64,000 nucleotides of DNA from CAVVNN01 sp963838035 (GCA_963838035.1 CAWIPM010000002.1:434001-498000), one strand, 5' to 3'. Shown: positions 50,795 to 60,355, counted from the stretch's first letter. Notes: generated by a model not told the origin, from the sequence alone. Numbers and translations: made by a program.

Positions 50795-52552
50795 ATGGCG
50801 AGGGAAAAACAGAGGTACGACGCTCTGGACGAAGCTCGTCTGCGCAATCTGATCGAAGTGGGAAGCGGACTGGTCGCGGAGCTGGACCCCGAGGTCGTGC
50901 TCGGCCGCGTGCTCGAGCTCGCCTGCGAGCTGACCGGCGCCCGCTACGCAGCGCTCGGCGTGCTCGACCGCGACCGCGGCAGGCTGGAGCGCTTCATAAC
51001 CCGCGGTGTCGACCCCCGGACCAGGGAGGTGATCGGCGACCTTCCGAGTGGGCACGGCATCCTCGGCCTGCTGATCGAGGACCCCCGGCCCCTGCGACTC
51101 GCCAACGTCGGCGAGCATCCGCGCTCCTACGGGTTCCCACCCGGCCATCCCCCGATGACCTCCTTTCTCGGCGTCCCGATCGTGATCCGGGGCGAAGCCT
51201 GGGGCAACATCTACCTGACCGAGAAGGAGGGGGGTGAGTTCGACGAGGCCGACGAACAGGCGGCGCTGATCCTCGCCGGCTGGACCGGCATCGCAGTCGA
51301 AAACGCCCGCCTGTACCACCGTGTCGAGGCCCAGCGTGACGAAATGGAGCGCGCGGTCCGCGGGCTCGAGGCAACGACGGAGATAACCCGCGCGATCGGC
51401 GGGGACACCGACCTCGACCGGATTCTCGAAACGATCGTCAAGCGCGCCCGCGCCCTGGTCGACGCCCGCTCGATGCTGATCCTCCTGCGCGACGGCAATG
51501 AGATGGTCGTCGTCGCCGGCGCCGGCGAGTTCCCGGACGACCTGCCCGGGTACAGAGCCAAGCTCGAGGGGTCGATCAGCGGCCACGTAATCTCAACCCG
51601 CCGCGCCGAACGGCTCGCCAATGTCGGCGACCGCCTCCACTTCGCGCTCGGCGAGCGGATCGAGGCGCGGACGGGGCTGATTGTGCCGCTCGTCTTCCGC
51701 GGCACGGCGCTCGGGGTGCTCAACGCCTTCGATCACGAAGGGGTCGAGGAATTCAGCTCGGAAGACCAACGGCTGCTCGAAAGCTTCGCCGTCAACGCCG
51801 CAATGGCCGTCGCCACCGCCCAGTCGGTCGCCGAGGAGAGGTTGCGCGCCAGAATCGACGCGACAGAGCGGGAGCGCGGCCGCTGGGCGCGCGAGCTCCA
51901 CGACGACTCCCTGCAGAGCATGGCCGGCCTGCGCGTGCTGCTCTCCGCCGCCCGACGCACCGAGTCGCGCGAGGAGGTCGACAGCCTGCACAAGCGGGCG
52001 ATCGGCCAGATCGACGACACGATCGCCGAGATGCGCCGGCTGATTGCCGATCTCCGCCCCGCCACCCTCGACGAGTTGGGGCTGGCGACCGCGATCGAGG
52101 GCCTTGCCGAAAGGATGACCCGGGACAAGAAGCTGGACATAGAACTCGTGCTCGAGCTCGAGCACGAGTCCGGGCGCCATGCCGCTCGCCTGACGAGCCA
52201 GGTGGAGGACACCGTCTACCGCCTCTTGCAGGAGGCGCTCAACAACGCTGCCCAGCACGCTGGGGTCGGCGCCGCCCGGGTCGAGGTCAGGGAGGCCGAG
52301 GACAACATCCGCGTGCGGGTCAGCGACGACGGCCGCGGATTCGATTCATCGGTCGAGTCCGGCGGGTTCGGGCTGCGCGGGATGCGCGAGCGGCTGGCGC
52401 TTGCGCGGGGCACGCTGGAGGTGCGAAGCGCAGCGGGCAAAGGGACGGTTGTAACCGCGGTCCTGCCCGCCCGCCATCGGGGCGAAGAGGTGGAGGCCAA
52501 GCCCATCCTGCCGCGCAGCCGGTGGGGGGAGGAGCTGAGCGGGGGGCCCTAG
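50795..52552 (+). CDS. GAF-domain sensor histidine kinase (NarX/DevS type)
   Basis: 585 aa. Two GAF domains (about 15-165 and 195-345), HisKA_3 dimerisation with phospho-His near H369 (ARELHDDSLQSMAG), and a C-terminal HATPase (ALNNAAQHAG, DDGRGFD, GGFGLRGMRERL). No TM helix, so cytoplasmic like DevS/DosT. ATG 50795 is preferred to the GTG at 50789 because of the GAGG sequences upstream. Likely phosphorylates the divergent NarL-type regulator; the GAF ligand is unknown. Confidence 0.92.
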   Translation: MAREKQRYDALDEARLRNLIEVGSGLVAELDPEVVLGRVLELACELTGARYAALGVLDRDRGRLERFITRGVDPRTREVIGDLPSGHGILGLLIEDPRPLRLANVGEHPRSYGFPPGHPPMTSFLGVPIVIRGEAWGNIYLTEKEGGEFDEADEQAALILAGWTGIAVENARLYHRVEAQRDEMERAVRGLEATTEITRAIGGDTDLDRILETIVKRARALVDARSMLILLRDGNEMVVVAGAGEFPDDLPGYRAKLEGSISGHVISTRRAERLANVGDRLHFALGERIEARTGLIVPLVFRGTALGVLNAFDHEGVEEFSSEDQRLLESFAVNAAMAVATAQSVAEERLRARIDATERERGRWARELHDDSLQSMAGLRVLLSAARRTESREEVDSLHKRAIGQIDDTIAEMRRLIADLRPATLDELGLATAIEGLAERMTRDKKLDIELVLELEHESGRHAARLTSQVEDTVYRLLQEALNNAAQHAGVGAARVEVREAEDNIRVRVSDDGRGFDSSVESGGFGLRGMRERLALARGTLEVRSAAGKGTVVTAVLPARHRGEEVEAKPILPRSRWGEELSGGP

Positions 52553-53217
52553 GAACGGAGCGCGGCGACGACCTCGTTGTCGCTCACCTGGGAGAAATCG
52601 CGGTACCACTGGCCGACCCCGTAGAGGAGCGCCGGAGTGCGAAGGCAGATCACCTCGTCGGCCTCCTCGCGCAGCCGCAGCGCCGCCTCGGGAGCGCAGA
52701 CCGGGACGGCGAGGATCACCCGGCGCGGTCGCCCGCGCCGCACGGCTCGCAGAGCGGCGGTATCGGTCACCCCCGTGGCGACGCCGTCGTCGACGACGAC
52801 GACCGTCCGTCCCTCCAGGTCAAGCGGCGCCCGGCCACGGCGATAAGCCGCGACTCGCCGGTCGAGCTCGGCCGCCTCGCGCTCGACAATCGAATTGATC
52901 GTGCCGCCGTCGATACCGAGCACGGCGATCGCCTCGGCGTCGATCACCCGCATCCCACCCTCGGCGATGGCGCCGATCCCGTACTCGGGGTTGTGGGGCG
53001 CGCCGAGCTTGCGGACGACCAGCACCTCGAGCGGGGCGCCAAGCGCTGCGGCGACCTCCTGTGCGACCGGCACCCCGCCGCGCGGAAGCGCCACCACGAT
53101 CGGCGCCTCGCCGGCGACCGCCGTCAGCCGCTCCGCGAGCAGCCGCCCGGCGTCGCGCCGATCGGCGAAGCGCCCGTTCTTCACGTTTGCCTCCCCCGGG
53201 AGCGTCGAGTTGGCCAT
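52549..53217 (-). CDS. Phosphoribosyltransferase family protein
   Basis: 222 aa. PRTase motif VVVVDDGVATGVTDTAALRAVR (PRPP loop) near residue 140 and N-terminal VVALPRGGVPVAQEVAAALGAPLEVLVVRKLGAPHNPEYGIGA. This group often sits with dienelactone hydrolase-like or stress genes; the base substrate is unknown. It converges on the kinase with a 4-bp overlap. Confidence 0.88.
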   Translation of the reverse strand: MANSTLPGEANVKNGRFADRRDAGRLLAERLTAVAGEAPIVVALPRGGVPVAQEVAAALGAPLEVLVVRKLGAPHNPEYGIGAIAEGGMRVIDAEAIAVLGIDGGTINSIVEREAAELDRRVAAYRRGRAPLDLEGRTVVVVDDGVATGVTDTAALRAVRRGRPRRVILAVPVCAPEAALRLREEADEVICLRTPALLYGVGQWYRDFSQVSDNEVVAALRS

Positions 53218-53310
53218 CTGGAGCGATTCTCCAACCGGCGCCCCCGCGCTTCATCGGGTTATTACCGCCTTTCGGGCTGCGGCTTTTCCCCGAGGCCGGA
53301 CCCCCGGCGC

Positions 53311-53928
53311 TCAGTAGCCGAGCGGGTGGCGGGCCACGTAGCCCGCGGTGGAGACCATGCTCCTGTGCCAGCGCGGACCGGTGCCGCGGGAATCCCCGGC
53401 GGTGTCCCAGCGCAGGCCGTCGATCACCGCGAAAGCGTGGCCGGCGTTCGCGTAGACGGTGATCCAGCGCCCCCTGCCGGGAGCTCCCCACTGCGTCATT
53501 TCCCCCGATGTCATCGGCGAGCGGAGAAGCCCGCCTCCGTGCAAGGCGAAGCTGACCGAGCCGGAGCAGTCATAGCCCCGGGCCCACCAACCGGCGTGGC
53601 CGCCGCCCCAGATGTAGGGCTTGGTGCGGATCGTGTTGGCGGCAGCGATCGCGGTGAGGACAGCGTGCGGAGTGGTCGGCGGGGGGATCGCCGCGCCCTG
53701 GACGAGGCGGGCCTTGCGCAGGGGCGCACAGGCGCCGGAGTTCGGGACTCCACCTGCTTCGGGCGCGCAGGCGCCCGCCGGCATCGTCGCATCGCCGGGG
53801 CTCTGGGCGGGAATCGGCATCAGGCCGCCGCCGGAGGCGGCTAGGGCGGCAGCCGGGCCGACGACCAGGGAGGCCCCAAGGGCCAGAGCCACGGTGACAG
53901 CCTTCGCCTTTTCTCCCGCGAACCGCAA
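53311..53928 (-). CDS. Secreted NlpC/P60-like cell-wall hydrolase
   Basis: 205 aa from a TTG at 53928, supported by AAAGGAG 6 nt upstream. Signal peptide (AVTVALALGASLVVGPAAALA). C-terminal C40-type fold: catalytic Cys in YDCSGSVSFALHGGGLL and His in NAGHAFAVIDG. The preceding c-di-AMP riboswitch is typical for actinobacterial wall hydrolases and supports the call. Confidence 0.85.
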   Translation of the reverse strand: MRFAGEKAKAVTVALALGASLVVGPAAALAASGGGLMPIPAQSPGDATMPAGACAPEAGGVPNSGACAPLRKARLVQGAAIPPPTTPHAVLTAIAAANTIRTKPYIWGGGHAGWWARGYDCSGSVSFALHGGGLLRSPMTSGEMTQWGAPGRGRWITVYANAGHAFAVIDGLRWDTAGDSRGTGPRWHRSMVSTAGYVARHPLGY

Positions 53929-53939
53929 ACCAGTCTCCT

Positions 53940-54085
53940 TTGTCGGCCTGCGGGGTTAGCTGTCGGGCTAGCGCTGAAGGAGCCTGCGCCCCCACGAGAA
54001 TCGTGGGCTCGCCCCGGTATTGGTTCCCCCGCTCCAAGGCTTTGGGGGCCTCGGATTCGGCTTACCGGTTTCGAACGTGCAGCAG
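53940..54085 (-). promoter_or_regulatory. ydaO-type c-di-AMP riboswitch
   Basis: On the minus strand: CCGAATCCGAGG, then GGAGCGGGGGAACCAATACC, GGGGCGAGCC, and near the end CCGACAGCTAACCCCGCAGGC followed by AAAGGAG. These are the conserved blocks of the ydaO/yuaA class, which controls wall hydrolases and osmolyte genes. Strong hairpin CCCACGA/TCGTGGG at 53991-54007 forms the variable arm. Confidence 0.9.
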
Positions 54086-54275
54086 TCTAGCGAGATGGGC
54101 GGCGGATGTCAGCCCGTCACCTGAGAGCGGCGGCCGCACCCCGGACTGCTACGGTGTCCTGGTCGGGCTTGGCGCGGTCGCCGCCCGAGAGGTTCCGTTT
54201 CCTCCGTGCGCTTCTGAGCGTCTTGGGGCCGCTGGATCTCCCCCCTGAATCGCTCATAAAGGAGCACACATCATC

Positions 54276-55478
54276 ATGTCGTTTGCCGATCTCGGCATCT
54301 CTAAACCTGTGGTTGGCGCGCTCGCGCAGCGCGACATCACGCAACCCTTCCCCGTTCAGCAGATGGTCATCCGCGACGCGCTCGCGGGCCACGATCTGCT
54401 GGTCCAGTCGCCAACCGGCTCCGGCAAGACGCTCGCCTTCGGGATCCCGATGGTGGAGCGCGTCGCGCCCGGCGCGGCAGGCCTCTCCGCCCTGGTGCTC
54501 GCGCCGACCCGCGAGCTTGCGAGCCAGATCGTCGACGAGCTCGAATCCGTCGCCCGTGCCCGGCGGCTGCGGATCGCTGCGGTCTACGGCGGCGTCGGCT
54601 TTGGCCCCCAGATAGCCGCTGCCCGCCGCGCCGACATCGTCGTCGCCACCCCGGGGCGGCTGGAGGACCTGCTCGAGCGGGGAGTGATCTCGCTGGCAGA
54701 CGTCCGCGTCCTCGTCCTCGACGAGGCCGACCGCATGCTCGATATGGGCTTCAAGCCCGCGGTGAGTCGGATCGTCGCCCAGACCCCGGCCCGGCGCCAG
54801 ACACTCTTCTTCTCGGCCACGCTGGAGGGAGCGACCGGCAAGCTCGCCGCCGCCTACACCCGCAAGGCACGCCGCCACACCCAGGCGGCCCCGGAGCGCG
54901 CCGAGGCCGACGTCGAACATCGCTTCGTCCACGTCGACTCCCAGAGCGAGAAGCTGGACCACCTGGCCGGGCAGCTTCGCGACGCCGACGGCGGGCGTAC
55001 GCTGGTCTTCGTGCGCACCAAGCGTGGCGCAGACCGGCTTGTGAAGCGACTCCGCAGCCGCGAGCTGGAGGCGGTCGCGATGCATGGCGACAAGAGCCAG
55101 CGCCAGCGCGAGCGGGCTCTGGCACGGTTTGAGGACGGCGAGGTCGGCGTCCTGATCGCCACCGACGTCGCCGCCCGCGGCATCGACGTCGCCGACGTCA
55201 CCCACGTGATCAACTTCGACGCCCCCGGCGACCGCGATTCCTACGTTCACCGCGTCGGCCGCACCGGCCGTGCCGGCCGCAGCGGCGCCGGGATCAGCTT
55301 CGTGCTGGCCGACCAGGCCGCCGACATGCGCCGCATCGCCCGCGACCTCGGGCTCGCCGGCGAGTTCGACCAGGGCCGCAGCCGGGGCAACGGAAACGAC
55401 GGGAAGCCCTCCGCGCCGTCCGCAACCGCCAAACCCCGTCGCCGTCGGCGCAACAGGAAGGCCAGAGTCCCCGCATGA
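54276..55478 (+). CDS. DEAD-box ATP-dependent RNA helicase
   Basis: 400 aa. Q motif FADLGISKPVVGAL, Walker A SPTGSGKT, PTRELA, VATPGRL, DEAD in VLDEADRMLDMGF, SAT, HGDKSQRQRERAL, VATDVAARGIDV-like TDVAARGIDVADV, and HRVGRTGRAGR. RhlE-like size, with a basic C-terminal tail (RRRRRNRKARV) for RNA contact. SD AAAGGAG upstream. Confidence 0.96.
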   Translation: MSFADLGISKPVVGALAQRDITQPFPVQQMVIRDALAGHDLLVQSPTGSGKTLAFGIPMVERVAPGAAGLSALVLAPTRELASQIVDELESVARARRLRIAAVYGGVGFGPQIAAARRADIVVATPGRLEDLLERGVISLADVRVLVLDEADRMLDMGFKPAVSRIVAQTPARRQTLFFSATLEGATGKLAAAYTRKARRHTQAAPERAEADVEHRFVHVDSQSEKLDHLAGQLRDADGGRTLVFVRTKRGADRLVKRLRSRELEAVAMHGDKSQRQRERALARFEDGEVGVLIATDVAARGIDVADVTHVINFDAPGDRDSYVHRVGRTGRAGRSGAGISFVLADQAADMRRIARDLGLAGEFDQGRSRGNGNDGKPSAPSATAKPRRRRRNRKARVPA

Positions 55479-55840
55479 GCGCCGGCGCCCACACGGCCAC
55501 GAAGTGGACCTGCGACGGATGCGGCATGTCGGTGAGCCGGATCGACGGCGAGCGAACCGTGCTCCCTCCCACCTGGGCAAGCTCGGCCGCAGGGCGATTC
55601 TGCCTCGTCTGCAGGCGAGAGCAGGCAGCGAACGCTGCGCTGGAGGCGGCGCCGAGCGACAGCCCGATCGATGTCCGCGCCCGCCTTCGGCGCGCCGCGA
55701 TGATCGAGTTCGAGGTGCGCCGCACGCCCGACCACACGGACGGAGCGATCGCCAAAGCCTGCCGCACCTCGGCCTCGACCGTTGCGGAAGCGCGCCGCCG
55801 CCTCGAGCTGCCGGGCGCGTCCCCCACCGGGGCACTCTAA
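55475..55840 (+). CDS. Small zinc-finger-like protein
   Basis: 121 aa overlapping the helicase stop (ATGA), so probably co-expressed. Two CxxC pairs (CDGCGM near residue 13 and CLVC near 44) could bind zinc; the C-terminal half (GAIAKACRTSASTVAEARRRLEL) looks like a helix-turn-helix. May bind nucleic acid with the helicase. No family recognised. Confidence 0.72.
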   Translation: MSAGAHTATKWTCDGCGMSVSRIDGERTVLPPTWASSAAGRFCLVCRREQAANAALEAAPSDSPIDVRARLRRAAMIEFEVRRTPDHTDGAIAKACRTSASTVAEARRRLELPGASPTGAL

Positions 55841-56439
55841 GCCGGGCTGCGGGAGTCGCCTGCGGCGCTCGGCTGCGGTCGGGGCGCCGGGGCACGCCGG
55901 GTCGCCTTCGGCCTGTAGCGGAGCGCGAGCAGGGTGACGACAGCCGCCGTGCTCACGATCGCGATTGCCCGGAGCCAGAGGCTGGCGCCGTCCGTTCCCG
56001 AGCCGAGCGAATGCGCGACGGCGAGGGCGAAGACCACGACAGTCGCACGGTGGATCTGGCGCCAGCGACGAGCGCCTATCCGGCGCCGCAGATAGTAGGT
56101 CGGCCCGAGCACCAGCGCCAGGTAGCCGGCGAGGATGCCGAGGCCGGTCCACAGTGGCCGGTAGGCGATCGTGAACGGGATCGCGATACCGGTGATGCCG
56201 GGCTTCAGCCAGGCGTCACCGAGAAGCAGGACGCCGTGCGCGCCGATCGCGGCCAGGGCGGCCAGCGCGACCTGCTCGTGGATTTTCACCAGATTGCGCT
56301 TCAACCCGGGCCGCCGGTAGACGTTCGAGGCCATGAACAAGCCGAGGAGGACGGCGGTGGTGATCAGCAGGAAGGCGACTATCCCCGCCGAGCGGGAGGC
56401 CAACCACCAGGGGTACTTGCCAGGGTCCGGCTCAGTCAC
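55837..56439 (-). CDS. Ferric reductase-like transmembrane protein
   Basis: 200 aa, six TM helices in ferric-reductase-like topology: SAGIVAFLLITTAVLLGL, KIHEQVALAALAAIGAHG (His pair), RRWRQIHRATVVVFALAVAHS (His pair) are candidate haem ligands. First of a three-gene run with two small single-TM proteins, which suggests an electron-transfer module. Confidence 0.8.
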   Translation of the reverse strand: MTEPDPGKYPWWLASRSAGIVAFLLITTAVLLGLFMASNVYRRPGLKRNLVKIHEQVALAALAAIGAHGVLLLGDAWLKPGITGIAIPFTIAYRPLWTGLGILAGYLALVLGPTYYLRRRIGARRWRQIHRATVVVFALAVAHSLGSGTDGASLWLRAIAIVSTAAVVTLLALRYRPKATRRAPAPRPQPSAAGDSRSPA

Positions 56440-56668
56440 CGCGGCCTCCTTCCTCGTTCTCGACCCCCTGCTCTCCCGACGGGGGAGCGCTACGGGCCGG
56501 CGCGCTTGTGGGTGCCCTGACCGCCACCGTGGTGGGGCCGCTGAACATCGTGTATGCGGCCAGCGCTGCGAGCGCGAGCACCACCGCGACGGCGGCGATC
56601 CGCCCCCGCAGGCTCGGACCCCCTGGAACCGGTGCCATCTGTTCGTTGCCTGTTCGCTCCGCGCTCAT
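56432..56668 (-). CDS. Small single-TM protein
   Basis: 78 aa; one TM helix (AAVAVVLALAALAAYTMF) and a Pro/Ala-rich acidic tail. Overlaps the genes on both sides by 4-8 bp, so it is part of the ferric-reductase-like operon. Resembles the short membrane stalk proteins often found before FMN-binding proteins, but no family can be named. Confidence 0.6.
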   Translation of the reverse strand: MSAERTGNEQMAPVPGGPSLRGRIAAVAVVLALAALAAYTMFSGPTTVAVRAPTSAPARSAPPSGEQGVENEEGGRGD

Positions 56669-56934
56669 GGTGGCGGCGCCGGCGAGGTGCGGCTGACGAT
56701 CGCGGTGGCCTGCTGCTGGGCCTGGGCGCCCTTGCCGGTCGCGGCCGGCTGGGTAAGCGCGGGGACCGCCGGCCCGGGCCCGAGCGCCGGGTCCCTCCCG
56801 TTGCGCACCTGAATCGCCAGCAAGGTGAGGACGACGAAGAAGAGGCCGAGCGTGGCGGTGATCACCGAGAGCGGGCTGGGTGGGGGGCGCCGGCGCGAGG
56901 TGCGACGGGGCGGCGGCTCAGGTGGCTCGGGCAT
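56665..56934 (-). CDS. Small Pro-rich single-TM protein
   Basis: 89 aa; Pro/Arg-rich N-terminus, one TM helix (SVITATLGLFFVVLTLLAIQV), then a low-complexity tail. ATGA overlap with the next gene. Function unknown; co-transcription with the ferric-reductase-like gene is likely. Confidence 0.6.
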   Translation of the reverse strand: MPEPPEPPPRRTSRRRPPPSPLSVITATLGLFFVVLTLLAIQVRNGRDPALGPGPAVPALTQPAATGKGAQAQQQATAIVSRTSPAPPP

Positions 56935-56940
56935 CCGGCC

Positions 56941-57540
56941 TCAGTCCTCTCCGCAGACCCGGAACCCGTAACCGCGCGCGAAGCCGCCGAGAGAGCGCGA
57001 GAGGCTGTCGAGCTCGGCGCGCAGGCTTCGCAGCCGGGGGACGTCCACCGCCGCCAGCGCGCTCGCGATGCGCCGCCGAACCGTGAGCTCCCGCCTGATC
57101 ACTTCGAAGACGTTGGCCCGCAGGAGCGCTCGCTCGCCGGACGGGACCGGGATTGCCTCAACCTGCCTCAGCTCCTTCCGGCCGAGCGCGATCGTGTCGT
57201 CGTAGGCCTTCGCTGCCTCCCCCGGACGCGCAGACGCTCTGACCCGCTCCTGCGCCGCGCTGCGCTCGGGGTCGAGGCGGCCGCAGATCGAGTCGACACG
57301 TGCCACGTAGGCACGGCGGGCTGGATCCGTCACCTTGGTCGCGATCACCGGCCCACCGGTCCCCGCCCGCTGCGGCGCCGCCGACGCCGGAGTGGGGTTG
57401 GGCGCAGCGGCGGTGGACTCGCTCTCGGCCCGCCGCGTATCCCCGCCGCAGCCGGCCACGAACCCGACCCCGATGAGGACCGAGGTGGCGAGCATCAGCG
57501 TCATATGGCTCGGACGCGCCACGGAACGCCGAAAGTACAC
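56941..57540 (-). CDS. Putative lipoprotein
   Basis: 199 aa with a lipobox (VGFVAGC; an internal ATG at 57504 is an alternative start). A Ala/Pro/Thr-rich linker leads to a helical domain (ARRAYVARVDSICGRLDPERSAAQ... FARGYGFRVCGED) with two conserved cysteines, a pattern common in Solirubrobacterales lipoproteins. Function unknown. Confidence 0.7.
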   Translation of the reverse strand: MYFRRSVARPSHMTLMLATSVLIGVGFVAGCGGDTRRAESESTAAAPNPTPASAAPQRAGTGGPVIATKVTDPARRAYVARVDSICGRLDPERSAAQERVRASARPGEAAKAYDDTIALGRKELRQVEAIPVPSGERALLRANVFEVIRRELTVRRRIASALAAVDVPRLRSLRAELDSLSRSLGGFARGYGFRVCGED

Positions 57541-57686
57541 CCCGCCCAGGCCGACTTCATCCGCAATTTGCCGTCGCGATAACTCGCCGTCTTTTGCGCC
57601 GTAGTCGGGTGCGCAACCCGGCGCCGACGCGGCTCCGGCGGGCCGCGCTACTCTCGGACCCCGTAGCGCCTACCAAAGGAGAGAGC

Positions 57687-58679
57687 GTGAAGGTCCCGAG
57701 ACTCACGAGCCTGATCGCGGCAATTCTCTCCACGTTCTTCCTGGCTTCGGATGCACAGGCGGCGACCGTCACCGTGGGCAGTCCGCTGACCGGTCCCTAC
57801 GCGAGCACCATCACCTGCGGCGACCCCCAGGGCTGCACGTGGGCAAACATAGCCTTGGCCGAGGCCGGCGCAAACGTAACCTCGCCGGTCTCGGGCGCGA
57901 TCGTGCGCTGGCGAATCGCGGACAATTACTCCGGTGCGTTCAGGCTTCGGGTCCTGCGGCCGGCCGGCAGCCAGTACACGGGAGTCAGCACCAGCGTGCC
58001 CGTCGAAGCCAACGGCACGACTTCGGTGACCTTCCCGGCCGACCTGCCGATCAAAGCGGGAGATTTGATCGCCGTCGACTACGAAGATGGCCGACATCTC
58101 GCCACCGCAAGCGTCGCCGGCTCCGGATTCTCCCTGTGGGCCCCGGCCTTGGGAGAGTTCGCCACCGGGACGGCGACCTCCCTATACGCCAACCTGGAGA
58201 TTCTCTTCAACGCCGACGTCCAGCCCGCCCCGACGATCACCTCGATCAGCCCAGCCTCGAGCTCGATCAGGGGCGGCGCGACGGTCACGATCACCGGCAC
58301 CGATTTCGAGGGAGCGAGCGCGGTCGTCTTCGGGCCGACCCCGGCCAACGGCTTTTCCGTCGACTCCGAATCCCAGATCACGGCGGTGGTTCCAGCCAGG
58401 GCGGTCAATGGCCGAGTCGACGTCACGGTCACCACGGTGGCCGGCAGCAGCGCGAAGGTCGACGCCGACCTGTTCGACTACACCGCTTGCGTTGTCCCCA
58501 GGCTGAAGGGGAAGAAGCTCAGGCCCTCTAAGAGGAAGCTGAGGGCCGGCGGCTGCAGGGTCGGCAAGGTGAGAAAGGGGAAGGGAGTCAAGGCCAGGAC
58601 GGGCAAGGTCGTCAAGCAGAGTCCGAAGCCGGGAAAGATCCTGGCGCCGGGCTCCAGGGTCAACGTCAAGTTGGGGTAG
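57687..58679 (+). CDS. Secreted IPT/TIG-domain protein with C-terminal PASTA-like domain
   Basis: 330 aa from GTG 57687 (GGAGAG upstream). Signal peptide (LTSLIAAILSTFFLASDAQA), a beta domain of about 160 residues, an IPT/TIG domain (PTITSISPASSSIRGGATVTITGTDFEGASAVVFG) and a PASTA-like end (CVVPRLKGKKLRPSKRKLRAGGCRVGKVRKGKG... VVKQSPKPGKILAPGSRVNVKLG). Probably binds the cell wall or outer surface. Confidence 0.82.
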   Translation: MKVPRLTSLIAAILSTFFLASDAQAATVTVGSPLTGPYASTITCGDPQGCTWANIALAEAGANVTSPVSGAIVRWRIADNYSGAFRLRVLRPAGSQYTGVSTSVPVEANGTTSVTFPADLPIKAGDLIAVDYEDGRHLATASVAGSGFSLWAPALGEFATGTATSLYANLEILFNADVQPAPTITSISPASSSIRGGATVTITGTDFEGASAVVFGPTPANGFSVDSESQITAVVPARAVNGRVDVTVTTVAGSSAKVDADLFDYTACVVPRLKGKKLRPSKRKLRAGGCRVGKVRKGKGVKARTGKVVKQSPKPGKILAPGSRVNVKLG

Positions 58680-58689
58680 TCGGCGTCCC

Positions 58690-58822
58690 GCCAAGAAAAC
58701 CCCGATAACCGCTGGGTGTCTTCGTCGGCGCTGACAAGCGGCAGGTCGAGCGTCAGCGCAGTCGCCGCGATCATGCGATCGAAGGGATCGGGCATCTTGG
58801 CAGGCAGCGCCTGATCGACGGC
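58690..58822 (-). pseudogene. VapC/PIN-domain toxin remnant
   Basis: The minus strand reads DQALPAKMPDPFDRMIAATALTL... LVSADEDTQRLSGF, matching the C-terminal half of PIN-domain toxins (HPDPFDRMIIAQA..LVSxD). The N-terminal half with the first catalytic acids is not in frame upstream, and no antitoxin is seen. The rest of 58680-59046 shows nothing else recognisable. Confidence 0.65.
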
Positions 58823-59046
58823 GTCCGCACCGCGCGGACTCTGCCCTGTGAAGTGATGTCGGCGCTTTCTCACCCTGATCGCGACTTTGAAATGCCTCCC
58901 CAGGTCGAGGCGGCCAACTACTGACCCAAGTGTGCGGGCGAGCCCCCGCTGGACGCGAACGACCGCGGGCCTAGTTTCAGCCTCGGACGAGCGTATCGGG
59001 CGCCACACGCCGAAACGCCGGTGCTCCTGCGTGACAACGAAAGGAC

Positions 59047-59646
59047 ATGGCGATGAGCGACCACAAGAGCAATCGGGGGGGCCAAGCGGCTGCAGAACGG
59101 GCGAATTCCCGACTTCATCCGCTCCAATCTGCTGGGCATGATCGCGATCGTCCTTGCTCTCGGCGGCACCGCATATGCGACCGGACATGCGCCGGTCAGC
59201 CCGACTCGGACCGATCAACCGAGTCGCGATGCCCAGGTTGCCCAACCGCCAGGGAAGCAGCACGAGCTCCGCTAAGAAGCTGCCCAAGAATTCGGTCGGC
59301 ACAGCGCAACTCAAGAACAGCGCAGTCAACGCGTCAAAGGTCAAGGACAATTCGCTCACCGGCGCCGATATCAATCTCTCCACGCTTGCCACCGTCCCGA
59401 GCGCCGCCAACGCCGACACCCTGGACGGCAAGCACGCTTCGGAGTTCCTCACCCCTGCATATCCGCGATCTGGCAGTGTTCAGTGTGAGTGCCCCCCCGG
59501 GGAATGGCAACGTCATTCAGGTAAACGTCGGCGGGTTCGGATCGGGGTTTGGCTGCCAGATGTCCAACAGTGAGTACTCCTGCACCGCCGAAGGCGGTGC
59601 CAATTCTGGTGGACCGGGGAACAGCCTTGTGACCTCGATCCGATGA
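59047..59646 (+). pseudogene. Decayed Solirubrobacterales-type secreted protein
   Basis: Three pieces of one gene lie in different frames: a leader IPDFIRSNLLGMIAIVLALGG (from about 59100), a middle KLPKNSVGTAQLKNSAVNAS... ADTLDGKHASEFLTPA (about 59270-59460), and an end FSVSAPPGNGNVIQVNVGGFG (to 59646). At least two frameshifts and a stop at about 59274 break it. Same family as 47980-48669. Confidence 0.75.
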
Positions 59647-59722
59647 CGATCATCACTCGGAAATAGATTCCGGCAACGGAAATCATGGTGGGCTACCTGC
59701 TTACGGCTCATTGAATGGGCCA

Positions 59723-59755
59723 GGGGATTCGAACCCCGGTTTCCGGACTGAGAAT
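59723..59755. repeat. 33-bp att-like duplication of the tRNA-Glu 3' half (left copy)
   Basis: Identical over 33 bp to 61611-61643, which covers the anticodon-to-T-arm part of the tRNA-Glu gene. A partial tRNA copy downstream of an intact tRNA is the usual mark of site-specific integration (attL/attR). Confidence 0.85.
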
Positions 59756-59920
59756 TGGCTCTAGAAAGCCGTTTGCGGCCGATTCGTGCCTGAGAAATCC
59801 AAGGAGTTCGGCTGAGTTCGATCTGTTTCGGTGGAATCGGGGACATATTTCGGGACACGGCCAAGCAGCGAGAGCTCGGAACCCGGAGCCCAACATCCGG
59901 CTCATCGGAGAAGGTGCCGC

Positions 59921-60355
59921 GTGCCGTCCAGTTCGATCATCTCCCACCCCCTTGGCCGCCGCGACTCGCTGCTCGACGACCTCGCCACCGCGGTCGTCGT
60001 GGAGGGAGGCCGCCGCGATGGCAGCCCCGAGACGCGGATAACGATTGACGCTCGTTACCCCAATGTCGTCCATGAGCATGAAGGACAGCGCGAGCGCTGG
60101 CGGCTACGAACCGCCCGGCGGAGACTGGAGCGGGCTCCGTTTCCGCGTGAGGTCCTCGCCGCTTTCCACGGCGCCGAGGCCGAGAAGGGCCGACGGCTCA
60201 CGGCCGTTGATCTGAGAAACCAGAATCGGGTTGCGGCGCTGATGGCCTGGCACTTCGAGCCCGCCCCGCGCAGGGAGGCAGCCGGCGCCCACACCTGGTG
60301 GTGGCTCTCGCGCTCGCAGAGGATGCGCAAGGGACGCTGCGGGGCGAGTACCTGA
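59921..60355 (+). CDS. Unknown protein in att island
   Basis: 144 aa from a GTG. N-terminus SSSIISHPLGRRDSLLDDLATAVVVEGG; the middle is Arg-rich and the end contains HTWWWLSRSQRMRKG. No family, TM helix or signal peptide. Coding status is uncertain; the 3' end overlaps the next frame. Confidence 0.35.
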   Translation: MPSSSIISHPLGRRDSLLDDLATAVVVEGGRRDGSPETRITIDARYPNVVHEHEGQRERWRLRTARRRLERAPFPREVLAAFHGAEAEKGRRLTAVDLRNQNRVAALMAWHFEPAPRREAAGAHTWWWLSRSQRMRKGRCGAST

